64,000 nucleotides of DNA from Carettochelys insculpta (Eukaryota; Chordata; Testudines; Carettochelyidae). Positions 19,746 to 45,850 of this stretch are shown piece by piece. The translations under genes and the position numbers were made by a program. How positions within the stretch are numbered: the first letter of the stretch is position 1; each line of letters begins with the position of its first letter. The DNA lies in NCBI RefSeq assembly GCF_033958435.1, contig NC_134138.1, positions 3,794,001 to 3,858,000 on the forward strand. The letters are read 5' to 3'. The notes beneath the pieces are model-generated. The model was not told the DNA's origin and did not search any database. It was given only the letters and a program-made list of their open reading frames with translations.

Positions 19746-20403
19746 CTGATGTTTCATCTGCATCTTCAAGAAAGTCTAGGAGTGATGTGCAGATTCCCTT
19801 ATCTTTATTGAAGTACTGGATGACAACTGAGAATAGTTTCATGCTCCCTATATTAAAAGCATCCACTGAGATTGAGAAAGGTGCTGATCCAATGTCTTGC
19901 ACAGCCAGTTTTAAAGAATGTGGTGCTAATACAGCCTCGATCAAAGCTTCTACTTTTGTCATTCCACAGTGAATTTTGGAGGCTATTTTGGAATCAGGGA
20001 AAACGGAGGGGTACAGTTTATTTCCACAATCTTGAGAACGGTAGCTGTGGTAGTGTTTAACTCCATGATATGTTAAAAGCAATTCAGCTGCGCATATGCG
20101 TTGTTCTTCAGCATTGTTACTCTTTACGGAGACTTTATTGCTAGCATTACACCACACCTGTCCTTGTACTTTGATTTTGTGACCCTTTGTTTCTGCATGA
20201 TGCTTGACGGCTTTTACAGAATCAAACTTAACTGTGAATTGAACATCACAAATAGAACAATATCCTGAGTCTTCATTTGCCTTTATAAGCCAATTCTGAT
20301 ACTCTGGGAGTTGCAGCCACTCATTTTTAAAAGTGCACAGCCTTCGAATCTTTTTTTTTCCGGGTTCTGTCATTTCGCCCTTGCATTTGTCCGACTGCAG
20401 CAC
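19746..20403 (-). pseudogene. hAT-like transposase fragment, N-terminal piece
   Basis: Starts MLQSDKCKGEMTEPGKKKIR (a second Met follows at residue 11). It holds a zinc-finger-like region (GYCSICDVQF, then KAVKHHAETKGHK), a central FPDSKIASKIHCGMTKVEAL block, and FSISVDAFNIGSMKLFSVV, which resembles the start of the hAT RNase H-like fold (Asp in SVDAFN). The frame is open for about 218 codons up to the MITE. Confidence 0.7.
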
Positions 20404-20704
20404 AGTTTAGCCACCAGATAAGATTGTTGACTGTGGACATCAGTTGCTTCTCTCTGCTTTTGTTGATGCACTAAAAAAGTTACCCAGAGAGTCGATTAAA
20501 CATATTGTTGTGACGGACCATCCCCCCACGCTTTACGGAAAAAGGGTTATGAACACACCTATGAATAACTCAGAAATGTTTTGAACAAAAAATGACTTGT
20601 GACCTATCATGTTTAATGTTATAACCCCCTGGACCTGTAAAATCTATTTATGTACACGTATAATTTTTATAGTTAAAGTTATGAGTAACGTCTGTTAATT
20701 AGGG
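20404..20704. other. AT-rich spacer
   Basis: No gene seen. It may include more of the hAT element or another old repeat, but nothing identifiable. Confidence 0.4.
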
Positions 20705-20858
20705 TGGGGAGATAGCTCAGGGGTTTGAGCATTGGCCTACTAAACCTAGGGGTGTGAGCTCAAGCCTTGAGGAGGCCATTGAGGGATTGGGGCAAATTGA
20801 TGCCAGGGCAGGGGACTGGATGAGATGACCTCCAGAGGTCCCTTCCAGCTCTAGGGGG
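20705..20858 (+). mobile_element. tRNA-derived SINE (turtle Cry-type)
   Basis: The head has a Pol III A box (ATAGCTCAGGGGTTTGAGCA) and B-box-like GTGAGCTCAAGCC. The tail GAGATGACCTCCAGAGGTCC then CTTCCAGCTCTAG resembles a CR1 3' end, the normal way such SINEs borrow LINE machinery. This composition is typical of cryptodire turtles. Confidence 0.85.
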
Positions 20859-21215
20859 TGTGTGTGAGAGGGGGCGGGGTGTGGGGTGATGGGGGGTGAG
20901 AGGGGACGGGGCAGGGCAGTGGGGTGTGGGGTGATGGGGGGTGAGAGGGGGCAGGGCAGTGATGGGGTGGGGTGATGGGGGTGGGGCAGAGCAGTGGGGT
21001 GATGGGGGGATCGAAGGGGGTGCACTATCTGGGGTGTGATGGGGGAGCAGAGGGGGCCGGGTGATGGGGGGAGTCAGAGGCAGGTGGGTAATAGGGTGGC
21101 AAGGGCAGAGGGGGTGTGGGATTTGAAGGCGATATTGCAGTTGTGTGTGGCAGGGAGGCAGGAGGGTGTCAGAGGGGGTGGAGGTGGGTGGGGCTGAGGG
21201 TGTGTGGGTCAACAT
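20855..21215 (+). repeat. G-rich minisatellite following the SINE
   Basis: Irregular repeats of GGGGTGATGGGGGGTGAGAG and GGGGCAGGGCAGTGGGGTG. The plus strand has dense runs of three or more G and so could form quadruplexes. Confidence 0.8.
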
Positions 21216-21554
21216 GTGGGGCCAGAGAGAGGGTCGTTTATAGGTGGGATCGTTGAGCTAGGCTCCCAGACGGGTCTGGGCAGTGTGGGGTGAGGGGGTT
21301 TGGACTACCCTGTGACAGTCCTGTCCATCTGTCTGGGACTCAGCTCCTGTCTCCCCCAGGGAGCATGCAGCCAGGCTGGGGGTCAGATTCCATGGTGGTG
21401 GAGGTAATTGGAAATCCTGCGTGTTGTGATTTGTTGCCCTGAGCTGGGCACGTAGTTAGAGGGCCGATGACTCTGCGCCAGAGGGGTTTGATGCTGACAG
21501 GCTGTGGGAGCTTGACTGGGTTCTGATGTTCTTCTCTTCCCCCGGCCCCCAGTG

Positions 21555-36338
<14,784 letters not shown>

Positions 36339-37201
36339 AGTGCCCGACCGCTCGCAGCTGGAGCACACAAGAGGCCCATCCTGCTTGGGGCTGTGGCTGC
36401 TCGCAGAGGGAACTTGGGCAGACGTGAGGAACCAGGCACGGTGACTGGCCTGTGCCAGCGACTTTTCTGCACTCAGAACTCAGGCCTGGCCCGTGGGGAG
36501 GGGCAGGACCTGGCTGCTGCTGCACAACCTGTTCTTTCTGGGGGCCCAGAGCCCTGCAGCTTCCCCCCACCTGGCACCAGTGCAAGCTGAGAAGGGAGCT
36601 GCTGATCCCGTCGTAACCAAAGGAAGCAGGGCCCCGGCTGCTGTTGTGGAACTGGGCCTGTCTGCCTCGGGCTCCGAGCACCAGAACGCTGCAGGACTCT
36701 GCCCCATGGGGGTCCCTGGGCTTTGGAACCAAGGCCTCGGCTGTGTCCCCAGGAGGCAGTGAGCTACCGGGCCTGTGCTGCTAACAGAGAGGGGTGGCAA
36801 GTCCCAGAGTGTCCCCGGAGAGCTGGCTTCCAGCCTGTGGTGTCTCACCAGCTGCAGTCACACCTGCGCAGCAGAACCCTGGGGCTGCTGGCAGGGCTGG
36901 GGGGTTGGCTCCTGAGGCAGCACTGGCCTTGGAGCAGGCTCTGAAGCCAGCGTGGGGAAATAAGCTGCCAGAGACTGAAGGCGGCCACCTGCAGAAGAGC
37001 CCTTCCCTACTGCACGTCTCCCCACACAGGTGGAGGGTGATATTTTATTTGTCCCCCATTCCCGAGCTGTACAGGTTCTAGCTCTGCCCTGCCAGTGGCC
37101 ACTAGACTAGTTCAGACAGACTTACTAGCTGGCTGGTGTTTTCTTGGCCGCACAGGGTGGGCTTCTGCCTGGTGCAGGGGCCTGGGAAACCAATCAATAA
37201 A
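36339..37201 (+). terminator. TONSL: TONSL 3' UTR and poly(A) signal
   Basis: About 860 bp follow the TONSL stop without another exon. AATAAA at 37196-37201 is the first good poly(A) signal on this strand. Confidence 0.65.
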
Positions 37202-37546
37202 GTGCTGTATGTCTCCTCTGCTCCAGGCCTGCGTTGTGCCACCCTGCAGGCAGTGACGCAGAGACCTGGCCCTCTGCTGCTTGGGCCAGAGCTCTGTACC
37301 CTGCCAGCCTTCTCCCCCTCTGGACAGCTGTTTGACACCCCCCACCCTCATTTCCCAGGCTCCCGTGCAGCCTGGGGCATGACCTGTTGTCAGCAAGGGT
37401 GGAGCGCCCTGCCTTAGCCAGCTGCTGTGGCACCCAGAAAATCTGAGCTGATGGGCTGGTCCAGACCCTGAGTACAGGTGCAGTGGCTGTGCCTGCTTCT
37501 CCCACCCAGCAAGAGCCACAGCACCGCAGGCTAGCCAGCATGGGGG

Positions 37547-37552
37547 TTTATT
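37547..37552 (-). terminator. VPS28: VPS28 poly(A) signal
   Basis: AATAAA on the minus strand, about 270 bp past the VPS28 stop. It lies about 345 bp from the TONSL signal, so the two transcripts converge closely. Confidence 0.75.
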
Positions 37553-37823
37553 ACCGCAGGTGTACAAGTCTCCCGCCCTGCTTGCAGGACTCACGGGGAG
37601 GGAGGAGAGGAGACAGGCTGGCTGGAGCTGGCCCAGTGTGAATGTGCCCTGCAGCAGCACAGTTCACCTTGACTCAGCCCTAACCCTGCTGCGGGAATGG
37701 CTGCAGTGCACCACTCCCAGCCTCCTGCCCCCAACAGCAGCCTAGGGGAAAGGGCCTGGAGCCTGCTGGACTGCTACAGTGGGAGGGCGCTCCTCAGGAC
37801 CAGGCAGGGCGCAGGGCCCAGCC

Positions 37824-40800
37824 TCAGGAGTGCAGGAACCGGTTGAAGGCATTGTAGGCGGATTCCAAATCAAACAGCATCTGGCGCACTTGGGAATCGT
37901 CCAGCTCGTCAGAGGCAGACATGCCGCTCAGCGTCTGCAGCCTGCCGGGGAGAGTCAAGGCACAGTCCTGGCCCCCAGAGCAGAAAGAAGGCCCTTTGCT
38001 GGGCTGCACTTTGCGCCTGCTCTAGTACTGGAGGGACCTGGCAGGAGCCATGACTTGTCGCCCTGAGTGCTGGCCTAGGAGGAAGCTGGTAGCTCCTCTG
38101 GCCACGGTCCCACCCCGCAACCAGGCCCCTGATCAGACATGGCGAGCAGGGCTGGGGACAAGCACCTCCCACTGCAGAGGGAGCAGACTGATGGAGCTGG
38201 GCCCGAAGGCACTCTGCGCTCCCCCATGCCCTCAGACTGGCAGGAGCGCCATGGGGCAAGGCAGGTCCAGGCCCTGTCCTGGAGAGCTGGGTCAGGACCC
38301 GGGCTTGCTCCTGCAGAGGGCAGGGGCCTCAGAGCACCCTACTCACCACTGGTTCACTTTCTGTCTCCCCTCGAAGTCAGGAGGTAGGTGGCTCATGCGG
38401 TTCATCGTCTCCATCAGCTCCCGCAGGTCTGGCTGGATCTGGATGCACAAAAGCATGGAGCTTCTGCTTTTCCTGCCTGGGGCCCGGCTGGGAAAGCCCC
38501 ACCCCCCTTCAGGCGCTGCTTCCAGCAGTGAAGCCTCCATGCACCCCTAGCTTGTCCCCCTCTCTCTCCGAAGACCAGCCACACCGGGTCAGACCAAAAT
38601 CCATCTTGCCCAGTGCCCTGTCTTCGGCCAGTGGCCAATGCCACGTGCCCCAAGGGAAGCGAACAGAACAGCTGAGCATTGAGTGGTCCATCTCCTGTCA
38701 TCTAGTTCCAACTTCTGACAAACAGAGGCTAGCGCCATCATTCCTGCCCATCCTGGCTAACAGCCACCGATGGACCTCACCTCCCTGAACGGATCTAGCT
38801 CTTTTTGGAACTCTATTGATAAAGTCCTGGTCTTCACGCCATCCTCTGGCCAGGAGCTCCAGAAGTGAACTGTGCACTGCATGAGAAATACATCCTGTTT
38901 GTTCTTAACCCTTTTGCTAATTTCACTGGGTAACCCCAAATCTCGTGTGGTGGGAACAAGTAAATACCTTTTCCTTATTTTTCCTCCACACCAGTCATGA
39001 TTTTGTCGACCTCTTAGTCGTCCCCGCACCCTTCATCTATTGTTTTCTAAACTGAAAAGTCACAGACTTTTTAATCTCTCTTCAGATGGACCCGGTCCAA
39101 ATCCATTGTTTTTGTTACCCTTTTCTGAAACTTTTCCACAGCCAAGGGTGGTTTTGTTTTTTGTTTTTTTTTTTTGAGATGAGGCGACCACATCTGCACG
39201 CAGTATTCAAGCTGGGGGTGTACCCTGGATTTATACCAAGGCTGTAAGATACTCCCTGTCTTATCCTCTGTCCCTCTGTAAATGATTCTCACCTCATCCA
39301 TGGCTCGGATCTCCAGGCGCAGCTTGTCCATCACTGTGATGAAAAGCTGGAAGAGAAAAGAGGTGCCTCAGCAATGGCCTGGAAGCTAGCAGCAGGGCAC
39401 CTCACTCCAGCCCTCTTGGGAGGGTGGGGGCAAGCCAGGACAGCGGGCCCTTGACAGCCCCCTGGGGACCAGCCATGCAGCTGCACAGGCCAGGCCAGCT
39501 GCCAAAGTCCCAGAAGCACAGGATGCCGGGATTACAGTGCGCACAGCCCCTTGCCCCGGGAACGTACAGAGACGATGTCAGCAATGCAGCGGTTCAGGTT
39601 GCCCTTGTCGTCCTTGATGGTGATTGGCCGATCCTCCTTGATCCTCTCCATGGCCAGCGGGCAGTCGAGCTGCAGCAGCAGGAGGGTTACAATGAGGCTG
39701 GGCAAGCTCAGGGCAGGGTAACAAGCACCATATAACCCCCAACAAAGAGCATTTCCCAGGGAAAGCCGGGTTCCGCTCCATGTGCTAAGCTGGGGGAAGG
39801 GAGCACAGTACAGAACGTGGCCAGACGGTCTGAACATAGGGCCACCCAGCCTGGTCGCAGACAGTGACCAGTGCTGGGTGCCCCAGAGGGCATGACCAGA
39901 ACACGTCACCAAAAGGTGATCCTTCTCCTGTCACCCAGTCCCAGCTTCTGACAAACGGGGCTAGAGGCACCACCCTGTCCACCTTGCTGAACAGCCATTT
40001 GTGGCCCTGTTCTCCATGAACGTATCCAGTAGGTTTTTGAGCCTTGTTATAGTCTCAGCCTTCACATTGCCCTGTGGCAGGCAGTCCCACAGCTGGCCCT
40101 GCGTTGTGTGAAGAAATCCGTCCTTCTGTCTGTTTTAACCCCACTACCTGTTTGTTTCATGGGGTGACCCCTAGTTCTTGCATTAGGAGAAGGAAGACAG
40201 AACACCACTTCCTTATAGACTTTGTCCAACCAGTTGGGATGTTCTGGACATTAGCCGCCTCTTTTCCAAGCTGAGAAATCCCACTCTTACTACTCCCCCC
40301 ACACCATACCCCAGCCATTCCATACCCCTAATCGGTTTTCTGCCCTTTTCTGTACCTTTCCCAATTCCAATACATCTTTTTAGAGATGTGGTGACCTTGA
40401 ATACTGCTGCAGGTGTGACGTGGAAGTACAAGGGATTTATACGAAGGTAATATGATTACGACAAGGTGGAAGTGCCTTTGGTCCAGGGGAGGGAGGGAGA
40501 GAGAGAGAGTGTGTGTGTGTGTGCGTGCGTGCGTGCACACTCACCCCCCAAAGCCCAGGGGCCCCCTCTCTAAGCCAGGTGACCGCGAGAGTGTAATTCA
40601 CCTTTGGTGGGTTCTCCAGCACCGACAGTTTTTAAATCTAGGCGGGCTGTATTTCTCATGGGACAGGTCTGCTCTGGGAGTGAGCTGGGGGCAGGGCTCT
40701 GGCCAGAGGGACACAGGGGAACAGCCTGGGTGACCACACTGGTTCCTCCAGGCTTGGAATAAACAAATCTATGCAGTCTCTCCCCCCAGCATCTAAGTCA

Positions 40801-43800
40801 GTCAGGCACAGTAGGGCTATGTCTACACAAGCCCCTTCCTTTCAGAAGGGACATGGTAATGAGCGAGTTGGGAAGATGCTAAGGAGGCGCTGCCATGAAT
40901 ATGCAGTGCCTCTGTGATGTAGTGGGAGATACCTGTGTGTACACGTGGGGCTCCTGCTGAGGGTAACCTGGCGACCAGGTGACACCCCTGGGCTGCAGAC
41001 AAAGGAGGAGGTGGAGCCTGAGGGGTTTGAAGTGGAACTGGGTGTTGGAAGCAGTTCGTCGGGGCTGGGAGAGAGAGAGACAAAGGAGGGGGCAAGACCC
41101 CGGCTCCGGGGGCCCCTCGGGGCCTCCTCTCCCCAGCATGGCTTGGACTGGCTGTCTCTGCCGGCTGCACTGACTCCTCTGTACGACGCTGTGCCCTGTT
41201 GCCTAATAAACCTACTGTTCTCCTGCCTGCGGATGGGGTGCAGAGGATGGAGACCCCGAACCCCCTCACAGCCTCATTAGCATAATGGTGGCTGCATGTG
41301 ATTTGAAAGTGTTGCTTTCAAATCGCGCACCGCCCATGTAGACAGGGGCCTTTCGAAAGGTCCCCCCGGACTTCGAAAGCCCCTTCTTCCTATTTGGTTT
41401 TAGGAAGAAGGGTCTTTCAAAGTCCAGGGGCGGAGGAGTGTCCTTTCAAAAAGCCCCCGTCTAGAGAGGCAGCGCACAATTCAAAAGCTGTGCTTTCCAA
41501 TTGTGTGGGGCCACTATTATGCTAATGAGGCACTGCATATTCCCGGTGGTGCCTCATTAGCATATTCCCAACTCGCCCCAAAAGGAGGGGACTAGTGTCG
41601 ATGCGGCCTACATGTAGAACTCAGCAGCAACACAGCCCCCCCCCGCCCCCACTGTTCTGGGAGCCCTCCGAGATTCCTGTCCCAGAGTCCCCAAAAGCTG
41701 TACTGCTGGAGGCTGAACTCATCCGGAACTTGCGGCAAAATTCATCGATGGAGCCAATTTCGGATCCCTGTACCTGTTTGAAGGCAGCTTTGTACTGCAC
41801 CAGGAGCCGGGAGCAGGCTGCGGTGTACCTGGGGCAGTGCATGGAGTAAGAACAGCTGGAGTGGCTCATGCCAAGCAGGAGGGGAACACGGAGGTCGAGG
41901 ATGTACAAGCAGGTCCCCAGGGGAAAGGAGAACATTGTAACAGCCCCCACGGCAGAGGAGGCTCCCCAGGGTCTCTGACTGGAGACCCTCTGCATAGAGC
42001 AATGTTGCCTGGCCCCCAGGGGAAGTGGGCAGGGCCTGAGGGGGGACTAAGGGGCTGTTTTGATGCTTCTCTGAGCCCCCTCCCCAGTGTGTCCGCAGTG
42101 CCCTGGGGAGGGGAGGTCACTCTGCTCCACTCGGTAACGACGCATCCTGCAGGAGATGCTCCTGCTGCTGCATCCGCTTGGCTCCCCTGGGAGAGACCAG
42201 GCTGGAAACAAAACCCAGCTGGGGACTCACTCGTTGGGAGAGACACAGTCCTTGATATAGGCTTTCTCCAGAGCCTGCATCGTCTTCACCACCGCAAACA
42301 GCTCAGCCATGTTATCATACCTGAAACCCAAGCGCAGAAGCCCGTGAAGGCGCATAGCCTGTGACCCCCACCGCTATACACGCGCCCGCGTACCTGGGAA
42401 CAGCACAGGGGCTCTCATGCTCCACAGCCCAGCAGGAGCACTCCCTTTTTGTGGAGAAGACCCTTTCGCCTATTGCATCTTTCTCAGCCGCAGGCTGCCC
42501 TGGCCAATGGTGGAGGCGGAGCAGAAGGGCTCTTGGGTCCTTCCTAGCTTGGCGCGGGGACAGAGCATCAGAACGCAGAGCTCCCTGCACCATCAGCCCC
42601 AGCATCTCCCGAGCAAGGACCTCACTGCAGACAACAGCTTGAAGTCCCAGCACTCCCAAGCCCCACAGAACTGTGTACCACATGGGAACCCATTCGGCTG
42701 GGGATGGACTCACTTTTCTCGCTCCCGTGCATTTTTATACAGCTTCACCTCCTGCAAGGAGAGCAGATACACAGCCTGTCAGGTACCCACACAGTGTGTG
42801 GTCAGCTGCACAAATGGACAGGCTGGAAGCAGGTGGGGACGGAGCTGACAGATACGGACCTCCTGCATCCTCACCACAGGGTAGAGGAGACAGGGACCAG
42901 AGAAACCCACACTGAGATGGAGGTAAGGAGCTGGGAATCACCTCAAGAGCTGGGGTCCCCTGAATGCTCCAGCACTGAGGGCTGTGAAACCGTTTGCAGA
43001 GCCAAACCCGACTTACGCTGGAAGGTCATTCTGCCTCCTGTGCCAGGGACAGGACGAGGAGGGGAACGTGACCAGCATTACTCGCCTCGTACAGTTCTGG
43101 CTTATTCCCTGGGGCTGAAAAAGAGGAAATCCATGAACAGACCTAGCACTTATAGCTAGGGGCCTACCAGTGATGCTCACAATGCAAAACCTTCCTGGTA
43201 ACCCGGTGTTAGGAAGGACCACGTCCACAGCTCCTTAGCCTACTAGCTACAGGGATACTGCTAGCACCCAGGACCTCTACAGCCTGCTCCGCTCTTCCAT
43301 CCCGCCGCTCCTGCTGATCACCGCCCCTTGCTCCAGGCCAGAGAACCCAGCACAGTTCACAAGGGAGAATCAGATTCTGAGCTGGAAGGGTCCTTGAGAA
43401 GTTGAGTCCAGCCCCTGCACTGGAGCAGGGCCAAGTAAACAGAGCCCATCCCTTCCAGGCATCTGTCCAGCCTGTTCTTAACAACTTCCACTGATGGGGA
43501 TCCACAACCTCCCTGGGGCACCTGCTCCACAGCTTAACTGCCCTCAGTGTGGGAAAGCTGTTCTTTATCTCAGGGGGTCTCAAACTTCATTGCTGTACAA
43601 TCCACTTCTGCCAAGAAAAAGTAATGCACAGACACATGCCTCAGCCAAAACCCAGGCCCTGCCACCAGGGATGCGAGTAAGGGGAACAAAAGACCAGCCC
43701 CATTGCCCGAAGAAAGGAGAGGCTGAGGACCCAGGCTGCAGCCCCAGGAGGGGCCTGGAACCTGAGCCCCACTGCACAGGGCTGAAGCCCTTTGTCTGGC

Positions 43801-44265
43801 CTCGATCTCAGCAAGTCTAAGCCAACCCAGGGGAACTCATTAAAATGAGGTCCCAACCCAATTTGGGAACTGCTGTGCTATCCTAACCCCTGTTGATGCA
43901 GACTGAGCCATTGCTTCGTAACCTGCCTCTGTGGCCGTGATACCCACCCTCCCATGAGCCCAGTGTCCCACCACTCTGCTGCCCCCAGCCCCGCTAGCCT
44001 GACCCCTGGGGACTTTGAGGGCGGGCAGTCCCCTGAGGGGAGCTGGAGCCCTCGGTGTCACTGGGTCTCTGGCCAAGGGCGGGGTGGGCCTGGGTCACAG
44101 CCCTGCTCATGGCCAGCAGGCAGGGCTCTGTCAGGTGTCGACCGGGCCAGTCTGTGTCTCAGCCCAGGCCATGGGGTGGTGCTGTGGGGCCCCTTGCTCC
44201 CCACGGCGGCAGGGCCAGCGGGACTCACCTCCTGGGCCAGGCGCAGCAGGGATCCCGTGGAACAT
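37824..44265 (-). CDS. VPS28: VPS28, ESCRT-I subunit (nine coding exons, complete)
   Basis: VPS28 is a core ESCRT-I subunit that sorts ubiquitinated cargo at endosomes; its C-terminal domain contacts ESCRT-II. Coding exons, 5' to 3': 44265-44229, 43114-43086, 42751-42714, 42320-42231, 41828-41723, 39669-39568, 39346-39293, 38438-38347, 37941-37824. They sum to 666 nt including the stop, 221 residues, exactly the human length. It starts [10 protein letters not shown] and runs through [48 protein letters not shown] and the C-terminal four-helix domain ending [11 protein letters not shown]. Donors are GT except GC at 43085 and AT at 41722. The 5' UTR exon likely begins at the CpG-rich region near 45480-45560. 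Confidence 0.95.
38570..39292 (-). mobile_element. Old CR1 LINE fragment in VPS28 intron
   Basis: On the minus strand the remnant [20 protein letters not shown] is the CR1 RT end, with a long decayed tail reaching GTCAGACCAAAATCCATC. Many stops. It ends next to the exon at 39293. A T/A run lies near 39153-39176. Confidence 0.75.
39895..40450 (-). mobile_element. Second old CR1 fragment in VPS28 intron
   Basis: Collinear with the previous CR1 fragment (CCCAGCTTCTGACAAACGGG, CCAATTCCAATACATC, GGATTTATACGAAGG). Followed by a GA then (GT)n tract around 40490-40540. Confidence 0.75.
40814..41610. mobile_element. Foldback MITE, third family, split by a solo LTR
   Basis: Ends GGCTATGTCTACACAAGCCC and (reverse) AGGCCGCATCGACACTAG. 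The arms are inverted copies of each other (AATGAGCGAGTTGGGAA against TTCCCAACTCGCCCC, and CCTCATTAGCATA pairs). Non-coding. Confidence 0.75.
40913..41270 (+). repeat. Solo LTR inside the foldback MITE
   Basis: Starts TGTGATGTAG, ends CCCCCTCACA, has AATAAA in the usual position, and is flanked by a perfect 5-bp duplication GCCTC (40908-40912 and 41271-41275). Related to the Gmr1-like LTRs. Confidence 0.9.
41717..41722 (-). other. VPS28: AT-type splice donor of VPS28
   Basis: On the minus strand the exon ends FCRKFR then ATGAGT, a GTGAGT consensus with G to A at +1. It is not a U12-type AT-AC signal. The only nearby GT (+6) would break the frame. Confidence 0.75.
43365..43590 (-). mobile_element. 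CR1 3' end in VPS28 intron
   Basis: Reverse-oriented CR1 terminus: ATCAGATTCTGAGCTGGAAG, TTGAGTCCAGCCCC and TTCTTAACAACTTCCACTGA. Decayed. Confidence 0.75.
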
Positions 44266-44389
44266 TGTGGTGGGCTGGGGCACTACTGCCTGGGGGACCT
44301 CTGCGAGGGAGGGAGAGGGGCGTTAGTGTGGCCTGGTGGCCCGGCCCCTGCACCCGACGCGATCCCCGGACCCAAACAGCCCGGGGCCC

Positions 44390-45412
44390 CACACTCCCCA
44401 CCGCCCCCTAGTGACAAACACCCCCCAGCCCTGCGCTCCCCACCGCCCCCTAGACACAAACACCCCCCGGCCCTGCGCTCCCCACCGCCCTCCAGCCAAA
44501 CACACACACACACACAACCCCCCCGGCCCTGCGCTCCCCACCACCCCCTAGTGACAAACACCCCCCAGCCCTGCGTTCCCCACCGCCCCCTAGTTACAAA
44601 CACCCCCCGGCCCTGCGCTCCCCACCACCCCAGCCGCAAACGCCCCCCCCGGCCCCGCGCTCCCCACCGGCCCCCAGCCGCAAACGCCCCCCCCCCCGGC
44701 CCCGCGCTCCCCACCGCCCCCCAGCCGCAAACGCCCCCCCCCCGGCCCTGCGCTCCCCACCGCCCCCCAGCCGCAAACGCCCCCCCCCGGCCCTGAGCTC
44801 CCCACTGCAACCCAGCCGCAAACACCCCCCCGGCCCTGCGCTCCCCACCGCCCCCCAGCCAAGCACACACACACACACACAACCCCCCTGGCCCCGCGCT
44901 CCCCACCGCCCCCCAGCCGCAAACGCCCCCGCCCGGCCATGCGCTCCCCACCGCCCCCCAGCCGCAAACGCCCCCCCCGGCCCTGAGCTCCCCACTGCAA
45001 CCCAGCCGCAAACACCCCCCCGGCCCTGCGCTCCCCACCGCCCCCCAGCCAAGCACACACACACACACAACCCCCCCGGCCCTGCGCTCCCCACCGCCCC
45101 CCCAGCCGCAAACGCCCCCCCCCCCGGCCCTGCGCTCGCCACCGCCCCCTAGTCACAAACACCCCCCCGGCCCTGCGCTCCCCACCGCCCCCCCAGCCAC
45201 AAACACCCCCCCCCGGCCCCGCGCTGCCCACCGCCCCCTAATCACAAACACCCCCCCTGGCCCTGCGCTCCCCACCCCCCCCTCAGCCAAACACACACAC
45301 ACAACCCCCCCTTCCCTGCGCTCCCCACCGCCCCCCAGTCACAAACACCCCCCCGGCCCTGCGCTCCCCACCGCCCCCCAGCCAAACACACACACACACA
45401 CACAACCCCCTG
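44390..45412 (-). repeat. ~40-bp C-rich VNTR in VPS28 intron 1
   Basis: About 25 tandem units of CCCTGCGCTCCCCACCGCCC followed by one of a few linkers: CCAGCCGCAAACGCC, CTAGTGACAAACACC, or CCAGCCAAACACACACAC with a short (CA)n. The G-rich strand is the transcribed RNA sense of VPS28. There is no gene here; long open frames are repeat artefacts. Confidence 0.92.
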
Positions 45413-45850
45413 AGCCGAGCGCACCGCTGCTCCCCGCGCCCCCGGCCCTGCCGCGCCGCCGCCCTCCGGCCTCTCACCCGCTTCCTGGAAAATGGCGCCG
45501 GAGCACATCGAGCGCTCGCCTCTCCGCTCGCCCGCCTGCCTGGGAGGGGCGCGGCCGTTATTTGGGCGGGAAGGGCGCGCGCTGCTGTGCTGAGGGATGA
45601 ACAAGTGATCCCCCCCCCCGCCCCTCCCCGGTCCCGCCAGAGACGGGGCTTTCCCGCCCGGCCCGGCGGTGTGCAGTCCCGTGGGGGTGGGGGGAGCCGG
45701 CGCCCTGCGCCTCTGGCCGGTGGGTGGATGCCGGAGTGCGCCACAGCCCCGGTACAAGGGCCAGGCGCCAGCAGCCCGAACGGGAGCGCGTGTGACGTGC
45801 TAGGGCTCCGCGGAGCCGGCACGCGTGCCAAGAACAGCAGGTGAGGCGGG
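45413..45850 (-). promoter_or_regulatory. VPS28: CpG-rich VPS28 promoter and 5' UTR exon
   Basis: CpG-dense, TATA-less. A GTGAGA donor lies at 45472-45477 on the minus strand, preceded by TTTTCCAGGAAGCG and a GGCGCCATTTT element that resembles a YY1-type site near start sites. The acceptor for the coding exon is at 44301. The exact start site cannot be read from sequence alone. Confidence 0.6.

Noticed and set aside
20705..20780. A functional tRNA gene
   Set aside because: A and B boxes are present but they belong to the SINE head; the acceptor and anticodon arms do not fold properly and a LINE-type tail follows.
21216..21554. TONSL first exon in this stretch (for example the ATG at 21213)
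   Set aside because: No peptide resembling the conserved N-terminus joins in phase to the 21555 exon.
44283..45231. Long glycine-rich open frames on the minus strand
   Set aside because: Pure translation of the ~40-bp VNTR inside VPS28 intron 1.
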